A DNA stretch of 64,000 bases, from NCBI GenBank assembly GCA_013911885.1, contig JACESI010000004.1, positions 1 through 64,000 on the forward strand, in the 5' to 3' direction. The position numbers and the translations under genes are program-made. The stretch is from Hyphomicrobiales bacterium. GTDB lineage: Bacteria > Pseudomonadota > Alphaproteobacteria > Rhizobiales > JACESI01. Under the pieces are notes generated by a model that saw only the letters and a list, made by a program, of their open reading frames with translations, was not told the origin of the DNA and searched no databases. Numbering within the stretch: the first letter of the stretch is position 1; each line of letters opens with the position of its first letter. Below, one piece after another: positions 1 to 6,558 of this stretch.

Positions 1-258
1 AGTTTATTGAGGCGACAATCGTTTCTCAATCGCAAGGTTAGGAGAACATGGTTAATGTTTTCTCGCTGTTGCAGATAAATCGCAATTGAAGCGCAATCTC
101 ACGCAAACGTGAGACTTGGTGCGGGAAGACGTGGCTCTGATCGCTCGCCCGTATCGCCCTGCGGAACCGTCGCCGCAACGTCACATGCGCCCTATTGAAA
201 TTAGCGGTCATTGCGGCTAGGAAAAACAGGATCGGGCACACAACCCCCGCCCGATCAC
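1..258. other. Non-coding leader upstream of tRNA-Thr
   Basis: I see no convincing gene here. A perfect 7-bp inverted repeat with a 4-nt loop (97-103 with 108-114) could be a terminator of a gene left of the window or a regulatory hairpin. The tRNA-Thr promoter should lie in the last 60 or so bases. Confidence 0.4.
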
Positions 259-334
259 GCCGCTTTAGCTCAGTCGGTAGAGCACATCATTCGTAATGAT
301 GGGGTCACGTGTTCGAGTCACGTAAGCGGCACCA
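259..334 (+). tRNA. tRNA-Thr (anticodon CGT)
   Basis: A complete 76-nt cloverleaf. The acceptor stem GCCGCTT (259-265) pairs with AAGCGGC (324-330). The anticodon stem CATCA/TGATG (285-289, 297-301) encloses the loop TTCGTAA with anticodon CGT at 292-294. The T-arm carries GTTCGAGT and the CCA end (332-334) is genome-encoded. Its last 52 nt recur exactly at 1221-1272, so this tRNA is the integration site of the small downstream island; the copy here is the intact, functional one. Confidence 0.97.
283..334 (+). repeat. Direct repeat copy 1 (tRNA 3' end, att-like)
   Basis: The 52 bases from just before the anticodon stem to the CCA end of tRNA-Thr are identical to 1221-1272. The preceding base (g vs c) and the following base (g vs c) differ, so the identity has sharp ends. 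This is the usual form of attL/attR at tRNA-integrated elements, in which the element restores the tRNA 3' end. Confidence 0.93.
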
Positions 335-352
335 GCCATAGGTCGATGTTCG

Positions 353-1135
353 ATGAAGTTTTCAAAGCGCCACAACTTTGCGACAACGCCGCCGATCAAG
401 ATCAGGACGGATGCGCCGGATGGCCTTCGATACGCCGTCATCCAGAATGCCTACGACGCAGGTCCAAGTTACACTCAGATTCGTTCCGTCGTATGCCGGG
501 TTTTGCTTGGCGCACCTGACCCGAGCAACTGGAGCGAAATTCCAAACATTCGCGACGAGGTGCTCTACGACATTCGGCATTGCGAATGGTTCAAGGTCTA
601 TGACGTTGCAGAGGCACTTCTATCGCTCATCGAGAACACCTACGGGTATGAGGACGCAGTGCGATTTGCCGAGGCAATGAACGCTTTTTTCATCGGCGCG
701 GGCATCGGCTGGCAGTTCGCGCCCAATGAAGGCATTGTTTTTCGCGGAGATGAGACGTTCCAGGTTGCCACTGCCGAAGCCGCAAAGACCTTACAAGACA
801 GCGGGCGGAAGAACGCGGCTTCCGAGATCGAAGAAGCCATACGGGACATCTCGCGGCGTCCTGATCCTGATATAACGGGAGCAGTGTCGCACTCGATGGC
901 GGCAGTCGAGTGTGTCGCGCAGGACGTTCTCGGCAGCAAGCAGACGCTTGGCCAGATCGTCGGGAACCTGAACCTTCCGAAGCCACTGGATGAAGCCGTG
1001 AGCAAGCTCTACGGCTTTGCCTCGCAACATGGACGGCATGTCAGCGAGCAGAGTAGGCCTGCGCCTGAGGATGCTGAATTGCTGGTTCAGGTGTCGTGTG
1101 CCATCTGCACCTACCTTGCAAAGAGGCACAGTTGA
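353..1135 (+). CDS. AbiJ-NTD4-like abortive-infection family protein
   Basis: A 260-aa soluble protein. The N-terminus (MKFSKRHNF, then a PPIKIRTDAPDGLR segment) resembles the FSxR...LR opening of AbiJ N-terminal domain 4 proteins. The middle (DVLYDI-like helix, YDVAEALLSLIE, FFIGAGIGWQFA, then IVFRGDE at about 127-133) and the C-terminus (SHSMAAVECVAQDVLG, LPKPLDEAVSKLYGFA, GRHVSE) fit the AbiJ / Abi_C-HEPN type of defence protein. A canonical RNase Rx4-6H motif is not evident, so nuclease activity is unproven. The start lies 18 nt after the tRNA-Thr CCA with no clear ribosome site or room for a promoter, so it is probably expressed by read-through from the tRNA. It is the only gene between the two 52-bp repeats. 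Assignment to this family is from recalled sequence features; a phage-defence role is inferred. Confidence 0.78.
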   Translation: MKFSKRHNFATTPPIKIRTDAPDGLRYAVIQNAYDAGPSYTQIRSVVCRVLLGAPDPSNWSEIPNIRDEVLYDIRHCEWFKVYDVAEALLSLIENTYGYEDAVRFAEAMNAFFIGAGIGWQFAPNEGIVFRGDETFQVATAEAAKTLQDSGRKNAASEIEEAIRDISRRPDPDITGAVSHSMAAVECVAQDVLGSKQTLGQIVGNLNLPKPLDEAVSKLYGFASQHGRHVSEQSRPAPEDAELLVQVSCAICTYLAKRHS

Positions 1136-1220
1136 GGCAGTCGCGGTCTTGCAACATCCTTGCAACGAAAAGCTCACACACGAGAAAGCGCTTAGTTATC
1201 AAGTTGGTTGGATTCTTCCC

Positions 1221-1272
1221 CACATCATTCGTAATGATGGGGTCACGTGTTCGAGTCACGTAAGCGGCACCA
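1221..1272 (+). repeat. Direct repeat copy 2 (tRNA-Thr 3' fragment, att-like)
   Basis: An exact 52-bp copy of 283-334, including the anticodon arm, T-arm, acceptor 3' strand and CCA. The 5' half of a tRNA is missing upstream, so this is not a functional tRNA. It closes a roughly 0.94-kb island holding one gene. Confidence 0.93.
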
Positions 1273-1292
1273 CCGCCTTTGCCGGTGTCAGT

Positions 1293-1435
1293 AGGACTTT
1301 TTCAAAAAGCCACAATCCTGCGTCCGCTCCACCAATCAAGGTCAGAACCGATGCGCCGGGTGACCGGCTGATCCTGGCCTTGCGGCAGATCTCTGCAACC
1401 GGCATCCCCTCGACAAGCCTGCGTCCCTTGTTCAA
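1293..1435 (+). pseudogene. 5' relic of a second AbiJ-NTD4-like gene
   Basis: Starting 27 nt after the second tRNA fragment (against 25 nt for the intact gene after the first), the frame through 1296-1355 reads TFSKSHNPASAPPIKVRTDAP, matching residues 2-22 of the intact upstream protein (KFSKRHNFATTPPIKIRTDAP). Roughly half of the codon changes are synonymous (CCG/CCA, AAG/AAA, AGG/AGA, ACG/ACC, AAC/AAT), as expected of a once-translated homologue rather than a chance repeat. The start codon is lost and similarity fades after about 1365, possibly reaching 1435. No complete gene follows before tRNA-Arg. Confidence 0.75.
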
Positions 1436-1516
1436 GCCCCGAATTTACAGCGGAATATTCCCGTCAAAAACAATCCGGTCTTCCGGGATCAGAGCACATC
1501 ATGCGACGCCTCCAAA

Positions 1517-1593
1517 TGGTGACCCCGGCGCGATTCGAACGCGCGACCTACAGATTAGGAATCTGTCGCTCTATCCTGCTGAGCTACGGGACC
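1517..1593 (-). tRNA. tRNA-Arg (anticodon CCT)
   Basis: A 77-nt cloverleaf on the minus strand with a TTCCTAA anticodon loop (anticodon at 1557-1559), T-loop GTTCGAAT and encoded CCA (1517-1519). The acceptor stem GGTCCCG/CGGGGTC needs two adjacent wobble pairs (G2-U71 and U3-G70), where the usual bacterial form would be all Watson-Crick. Otherwise ordinary. Confidence 0.96.
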
Positions 1594-1838
1594 ACACGGG
1601 CGCATCATAGCGATGGGCTGGTGAAGGACAAGGCGTTTTGCACGCTTCCGCCGCGCGGGATGGCGGGTGCCGGGCCACCGTCGCACTTGCGCAACAGGTC
1701 GATTGTGTCTTGGGAATGGCTCAGAAAATCCTTTTTCTCCTGGAAAGAAACCGGATAGACTTCAAGCGGCTTCCTGAGAGAAGGATTGGACCCAAGAATG
1801 CGGATCGACCACCCTTTCATGGTGGAGTTGTTCATCTC

Positions 1839-3398
1839 GTGAGAAACGGGCTGCGTTCTGACGGCTTTGCCCTGTGCCCGAAGAAGGCTTTCGCGCGGGC
1901 GATGATCGCGTTTGCACTGCTTGCGGGCGGCTGCGCTGATCTCGGCTTTCTGCGTGGCGGCCCGGACAGCGATGCTGTGCCGCGCGCGACGATCAATGGC
2001 AATCCTGTCAACAAAGAGAAAGTTACGCCGCCTGTCCCGGTCGAGCGCGTCAGCGCCGGGATCAACCAGGCGGCCGAGCGCGAAACCGCCCAGATTATCG
2101 CAGCCTTTGGTGGCGTTTATTCCAATCGTCGGATCGAGGATCAGCTCGCGCGTATCGTGTCGCGGCTGGTCGCGAAATCCTCCGTCCCGTCGCAGCCCTT
2201 TCAGATCACGATCCTGAATTCGCCGGCGGTCAACGCCTTCGCGCTGCCGGGCGGGTATCTCTTCATTACCCGCGGCCTTCTGGCGCTCGCCAATGATTCG
2301 TCGGAAATCGCGGCGGTGATGGCCCATGAGATGGCTCATGTTACCGGCAATCACGGACGCGACCGGCTGGTCGAGGCGCGCACCAAGGAGATCGTCGCCA
2401 ATGCGGTGGATGCGGTTGTCAGCGACCCAGCAACGCGTCAGGAAATCAAGCAGGGGGCGGCGCTGAGTTTTGTGGCATTCACCCAGCTGCAGGAGTTGAG
2501 CGCGGATGAGATCGGGATCAACAATGCCGGACTTGCTGGTTATGACCCGTTTGCCGCCGCACGCTTTCTCGAGGTGATGGAGCGCTACCAGAATTATCAA
2601 AATACCGCTTCCATCGCCAAGAAGGCGGACGACCCGGATTTTCTGTCCTCGCATCCTTCAACGCCGCAGCGTATCGAGCGCGCGCGGATCGCTGCCCGCA
2701 AATTCGGCGCGCCGGGGATCGGCACGCAGGACCGCGACGCCTATCTCAAGGCTCTCGACAGCATGATTTTTGGTGATGTCCCAACCGAAGGCTTCGTGCG
2801 CGACCGTTCTTTCTTCCATCCGCAATTGCGCTTCACTTTCTCGGTCCCGGCTGGCTATGTCATCGAGAACCGGCCGGAAGCAGTGATCGCAAAGGCGGCG
2901 AACGAGGATTCCGTGCATTTCGACGGGGTTCAGGTGCCGGGCAACCTTTCGCTTGCGGACTATATCCAAACCGGCTGGCTGCGTGGTCTCGATCCGCAAA
3001 CGATCATGACCTTTACCGTGAATGGGGCGCCGGCGGCTTCGGCAACGGCGGAATATAATGGCTGGACCTTCAAGCTCATCTTGATCCGCGCCCAGACCTC
3101 GACCTATCGGATGCTGTTTGCGACGCTTGATCCGAACACGCAGTTTGACCGTGCGGTGAGTTCGACGGTTGCCAGTTTCCGGTCGCTGACGCAGCAGGAT
3201 GTACTGGGTCTTGCGCCGCTGCGCCTCAGTATTGTTCGCACCCAGCCCGGCGATACAAGCCTGACCTTGTCGCGCGGCATGCAGGGGCTGGTCGCAAACC
3301 CCGATCAGGCCTTCAATGCGCTGAATGGCCTCGGTCTCAACGAGCAGCCGAAACCGGGTACGCTGGTCAAGATCGTGACAGACAGCCCATCAGGCTGA
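1839..3398 (+). CDS. M48-family zinc metalloprotease, lipoprotein
   Basis: A cell-envelope protease related to BepA/YfgC. The zinc-binding HEMAH motif is encoded at 2325-2339, inside VMAHEMAHVTGNHGRD, and the downstream glutamate ligand lies in ELSADEIG. The N-terminus carries a lipobox, LLAGGC, so the mature protein should be anchored by a lipidated cysteine. After the protease domain (roughly residues 80-300) a second half without a recognised fold ends in GTLVKIVTDSPSG. I chose the GTG at 1839 because it has a GGAG at a fair distance and leaves a basic n-region before the hydrophobic stretch; the ATG at 1902 would be too short a signal, and the frame also stays open upstream to 1638. Likely role: quality control of outer-membrane assembly. 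Confidence 0.88.
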   Translation: MRNGLRSDGFALCPKKAFARAMIAFALLAGGCADLGFLRGGPDSDAVPRATINGNPVNKEKVTPPVPVERVSAGINQAAERETAQIIAAFGGVYSNRRIEDQLARIVSRLVAKSSVPSQPFQITILNSPAVNAFALPGGYLFITRGLLALANDSSEIAAVMAHEMAHVTGNHGRDRLVEARTKEIVANAVDAVVSDPATRQEIKQGAALSFVAFTQLQELSADEIGINNAGLAGYDPFAAARFLEVMERYQNYQNTASIAKKADDPDFLSSHPSTPQRIERARIAARKFGAPGIGTQDRDAYLKALDSMIFGDVPTEGFVRDRSFFHPQLRFTFSVPAGYVIENRPEAVIAKAANEDSVHFDGVQVPGNLSLADYIQTGWLRGLDPQTIMTFTVNGAPAASATAEYNGWTFKLILIRAQTSTYRMLFATLDPNTQFDRAVSSTVASFRSLTQQDVLGLAPLRLSIVRTQPGDTSLTLSRGMQGLVANPDQAFNALNGLGLNEQPKPGTLVKIVTDSPSG

Positions 3399-3491
3399 CG
3401 GTGCCGGCGCTCGATGCCTGCCGTTTCAATCAAGCCTTTGAAATGAAGCAGCCACAGGCTGCGCTGATTCGCGATCAAACAATAAAATTGA

Positions 3492-4376
3492 TTACGCGAT
3501 GAACGAGCCCGGATTGCCGGTTTCGCTCATCAGGGCTGCTTTCATTTTTTCAAGCGCCCGGTTCTCGATCTGGCGGACGCGTTCTTTGGAGATGCCCAGG
3601 GTGGCACCCAGGGATTCAAGGGTCGCGCCTTCTTCGCTCAGGCGCCGGTCACGCACGATCTGCAATTCGCGTTCGGAAAGAACCGAGAGCGCGCGTTTGA
3701 GCCAGGCCATGCGGCGTTCGCCATCGATCTGATCGCCAACGATCTCATCCGGCAGCGGACCTTCCGAGACGAGGAAATCCTGCCTGTCCGAACCGGAATT
3801 ATCGCTCTCCATGACCGGCGCATTGAGCGACTGATCCGGGCTCGAGAGGCGCGAATCCATCAACGCGACGTCGTTTGACGAGACGCCGATGGCAAGCGCT
3901 ATTTCCTGATAGATCTGATCATCCGGCAGGCGCTCTGTCCCCTGTGTCAGACGGGCGCGCAGGCGCCGCAGGTTGAAAAACAGGGCTTTTTGCGCCGAAC
4001 TTGTTCCGCCGCGGACGATGGACCAGTTTCGCAGAATATAATCCTGCATCGAGGCCCTGATCCACCATGTCGCATAGGTCGAAAAGCGCACTTCACGCTC
4101 GGGGTCGAAGCGGGCGGCGGCTTCGAGAAGGCCAACATGTCCTTCCTGAATGAGATCGCCCATCGGCAAGCCGAAATTGCGGAATTTTCCGGCCATGGAA
4201 ATCACGAGGCGCATATGCGCCTGCGTCATGCGGTGCATTGCTTCCTGATCCTGCTCGCGCTTCCAGCGGATGGCGAGATCCTGCTCCTCATCACGGGAGA
4301 GGTAAGGCGCCTGCATGGCTGCCTTGACAAACTGTCTTGAAGGGCCGTCTGACATCTGCATAGCCGTCTCCACCAT
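3492..4376 (-). CDS. rpoH: RNA polymerase sigma-32 (RpoH2-type heat-shock sigma factor)
   Basis: A 294-aa sigma-70 family protein without region 1.1. Region 2 is typical (GDLIQEGHVGLLEAAARFDP, then FSTYATWWIRASMQDYILRN). The RpoH box is seen as QKALFFNLRRL. Region 4.2 ends in a helix-turn-helix with GISKERVRQIENRALEKM. The sequence resembles the second RpoH of rhizobia more than RpoH1. Two starts compete: ATG 4376 has no ribosome site, while ATG 4361 follows GGTGGAG at a good distance. It directs heat-shock or oxidative-stress promoters. It is separated from carD by a strong hairpin and so is transcribed on its own. Confidence 0.93.
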   Translation of the reverse strand: MVETAMQMSDGPSRQFVKAAMQAPYLSRDEEQDLAIRWKREQDQEAMHRMTQAHMRLVISMAGKFRNFGLPMGDLIQEGHVGLLEAAARFDPEREVRFSTYATWWIRASMQDYILRNWSIVRGGTSSAQKALFFNLRRLRARLTQGTERLPDDQIYQEIALAIGVSSNDVALMDSRLSSPDQSLNAPVMESDNSGSDRQDFLVSEGPLPDEIVGDQIDGERRMAWLKRALSVLSERELQIVRDRRLSEEGATLESLGATLGISKERVRQIENRALEKMKAALMSETGNPGSFIA

Positions 4377-4450
4377 GACATAGTGGAATGCTTTACGCAG
4401 AAATCAAGCGTTGGATCACTTACGCAGTAAAACGCGATGTAGAACTGCGC

Positions 4451-4485
4451 ATAAGAACGGCCCGGGAAAACCGGGCCGTTCTTAT
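4451..4485. terminator. Strong hairpin terminator between carD and rpoH
   Basis: A perfect 15-bp stem (ATAAGAACGGCCCGG, 4451-4465, with 4471-4485) closed by a 5-nt loop. It stands 20 bases after the carD stop codon, so it most likely ends carD transcription on the minus strand. Read on the minus strand it ends in CTTAT rather than a long T tract. Confidence 0.8.
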
Positions 4486-4504
4486 TGAAATCCAGTGCAC
4501 GTTG

Positions 4505-5101
4505 TTATGCGGCTTCTTCCTGGGCGTTGCCCTCGGAAACCGCATTATCGGTGCTTTCTGCCTCATCGGCCTTGGCGCCACGGCGTGGTCCTTTTGAGAG
4601 ATTGCTCTCAATACGCTGCACACTCTCAGTGATCGAGACTTTCTCGACCGCTGCCAATTCGCGGGCCATCCGGTCAAGGGCCTGCTCGTAAAGCTGGCGC
4701 TCGGAATAGGATTGTTCCGGCTGATCATCGGCGCGGAAAAGATCGCGCACGACTTCTGAGACGGAAATCAGATCGCCCGAATTGATTTTCGCCTCATATT
4801 CCTGGGCGCGGCGGCTCCACATCGTCCGCTTGATGCGGGCGCGACCTTGCAGGGTCTTGAGCGCTTTGGCGAGGGTGGCTTCCTCCGAAATCTTGCGCAT
4901 GCCGACGGAGACGACTTTTGCAGTCGGAACGCGCAGAACCATCTTGTCCTGCTCGAACTCGATCACGAAAAGCTCAAGCGTCAGCCCGGCCACTTCCTGC
5001 TCTTCGATATCCACGATCTTTCCGACACCGTGGGATGGATAGACAATGAACTCACCTGTTTTGAACCCTTGACGCTGTGTAATTTTTTTTATTGTGGCCA
5101 T
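4505..5101 (-). CDS. carD: CarD/CdnL-family transcriptional regulator
   Basis: A 198-aa RNA-polymerase-binding factor. The N-terminal CarD/TRCF RNAP-interaction domain (FKTGEFIVYPSHGVGKIVDI, about residues 12-70) is followed by the helical C-terminal DNA-binding domain (RTMWSRRAQEYEAKINSGD, then LISVSEVVRDL). The last 30 residues are acidic and alanine-rich, probably disordered. In alphaproteobacteria CdnL stabilises open complexes at rRNA and growth genes. The ATG at 5101 and an in-frame TTG at 5107 both follow AGGAG (minus strand); I prefer the ATG. A long leader with a nested hairpin precedes it. Confidence 0.93.
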   Translation of the reverse strand: MATIKKITQRQGFKTGEFIVYPSHGVGKIVDIEEQEVAGLTLELFVIEFEQDKMVLRVPTAKVVSVGMRKISEEATLAKALKTLQGRARIKRTMWSRRAQEYEAKINSGDLISVSEVVRDLFRADDQPEQSYSERQLYEQALDRMARELAAVEKVSITESVQRIESNLSKGPRRGAKADEAESTDNAVSEGNAQEEAA

Positions 5102-5613
5102 TCGCAAGCATACTCCTAAGGTGTTGCCTCAGATCAAAAGGGCTAAGGGCGAAAAACGGAAACCCGATTTTTGCCCCCAATTTCCATCTTAGCCCGGGAT
5201 CAGGCGTTGTCGTTCGAACTGAACGGACGTTTCAGCGCTCTTTCACGGGTATATGGATCAACCCGTCGATAAATCCACCCGAAGGTGGCTGGTTTGACAT
5301 GCAAAGCACAAACATTCTGGCTTGGCCCAAGCCGCCTAAAATGAGCCATACAAAAGTTAACGATTCAGGAGATGGTTAAACTCGCCTCAAACGGGACCGG
5401 AGAGAAGGGCTTTGCATAGAAAAAGATTGCTAACACAAAAACACTGCAAATTCAACGAATAAGTGCACTGCGAAGTGGCGCAGTTCTTTGTGGTTAAGAA
5501 GAGCCACCAATGGATGGGCTGAATACAAAGGTTAACAATCGCGCCATATCACCAGAAAAAACTTGATTCCGGTCCGAACCCTTCTGAAACGCCAGAAAAC
5601 CGTAGCGTTAAGT
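5102..5613. other. 512-bp intergenic region between fdxA and carD
   Basis: No gene seen. It holds the nested inverted repeat at 5140-5195 close to the carD start. The rest (5260-5600) is A/T-richer than the flanks and probably carries the carD promoter; no clear -35/-10 pair can be chosen by eye. Confidence 0.5.
5140..5195. promoter_or_regulatory. Nested inverted repeat in the carD 5' leader
   Basis: An outer pair GGGCTAAG (5140-5147) / CTTAGCCC (5188-5195) surrounds an inner hairpin formed by 5147-5159 and 5164-5176 (GGGCGAAAAACGG against CCGATTTTTGCCC, one G-T pair and one mismatch). It begins about 40 nt upstream of the carD start codon, so it would sit in the transcript leader. It may be an fdxA terminator, an attenuator or a protein site; there is no T tract to decide. 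Confidence 0.5.
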
Positions 5614-5952
5614 TCAACCGCCTTCGCCCGGCTCCGGTGAGAAATAGAGTTCGAGCTTTCCGGTTTTACCATCGAAATCCGCAGCTTCCGGTAGCGGGTC
5701 TTTCTTGGAAACAATATTCGGCCACTTCTCGGCATATTCAGTATTGAGCTTCAGCCATGATTCAAGACCCGGCTCGGTATCCGGTTTGATTGCTTCGGCG
5801 GGACATTCCGGTTCGCAGACGCCGCAATCAATACATTCGTCCGGATGAATGACCAGCATGTTCTCACCTTCGTAAAAACAGTCGACCGGGCATACCTCGA
5901 CGCAATCGGTGTACTTACATTTGATGCAGTTGTCGGTAACGATATAGGTCAA
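5614..5952 (-). CDS. fdxA: Ferredoxin FdxA (3Fe-4S/4Fe-4S type)
   Basis: A 112-aa electron carrier with the cysteine pattern of seven-iron ferredoxins: [18 protein letters not shown] near the N-terminus and [16 protein letters not shown] at about 40-55. The C-terminal extension (about 60 residues, acidic) is normal for the FdxA family. The start at 5952 is supported by the conserved [10 protein letters not shown] opening and AGGAG upstream. It lies between the S4-protein gene and carD, a gene order common in Hyphomicrobiales. The redox partner is not visible here. Confidence 0.95.
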   Translation of the reverse strand: MTYIVTDNCIKCKYTDCVEVCPVDCFYEGENMLVIHPDECIDCGVCEPECPAEAIKPDTEPGLESWLKLNTEYAEKWPNIVSKKDPLPEAADFDGKTGKLELYFSPEPGEGG

Positions 5953-6168
5953 GGTCTACTCCTGAATGCAATTCTCACCGCCGACATTGCCCGATATCAA
6001 GCCGGATAGGGGGCCGGATAGCTGGCCATATACCGTCAGGCGCCGACACATCGGCGCATGTCAGACAAAGCGACTTTGGCCATCTATCGTCTTTTAAGCC
6101 GAAACTCAAGTCTCGTCTCTGCCCTGATGCCACGTGTCGCGGCCAGCATCCCGTGATGACCGCGCGGC

Positions 6169-6555
6169 TCAGTTCAGGTCTGCCTTGAAAAGATTGATAT
6201 CACGGCGCGCGCGTTTGTCCGGGCGGCGGTCGGGTGCGGGCGCGCGCGTTGGGTCTGGTTCTTTACAATCTGCCGTTGGCACGGGTGACAGATCGGTAAA
6301 CAGAAGTGCGGCCTCCTCCGCTGAGCCGCGCCGATCACCGAACGCGGTGACCTCAAGAACCCGAACGCGCTCATGGACGGCAATGGTCAGAACATCATTC
6401 AGCTTCAGAACGTGGCTTGCCTGCACCACTTTTTCCCGGTTGACGCGGACATGACCGGATTGCACGAGTTTTGCCGCAAGCGACCGGGTTTTGACGACGC
6501 GGGCAAACCAAAGCCATTTGTCGATCCGCAGCTTTGGTCGGGCGTGCTCGTTCAT
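6169..6555 (-). CDS. S4-domain RNA-binding protein (Hsp15/HslR family)
   Basis: A 128-aa basic protein. The S4 fold occupies residues 9-70 (LRIDKWLWFARVVKTRSLA, then SGHVRVNREKVVQASHVLKL), as in heat-shock protein 15, which binds 50S subunits carrying stalled peptidyl-tRNA. The C-terminal 45 residues are proline/arginine-rich and probably disordered. The helicase gene upstream stops 3 nt before this start, so the two are surely co-transcribed. Confidence 0.92.
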   Translation of the reverse strand: MNEHARPKLRIDKWLWFARVVKTRSLAAKLVQSGHVRVNREKVVQASHVLKLNDVLTIAVHERVRVLEVTAFGDRRGSAEEAALLFTDLSPVPTADCKEPDPTRAPAPDRRPDKRARRDINLFKADLN

Positions 6556-6558
6556 CTG

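Noticed and set aside
1..1600. Search for an integrase or transposase serving the tRNA-Thr island
   Set aside because: No such gene or fragment is visible on either strand, which is itself part of the finding.
1605..2654. Long open frame antisense to the M48 protease
   Set aside because: Lies wholly opposite a gene with clear motifs and has no recognisable protein features.
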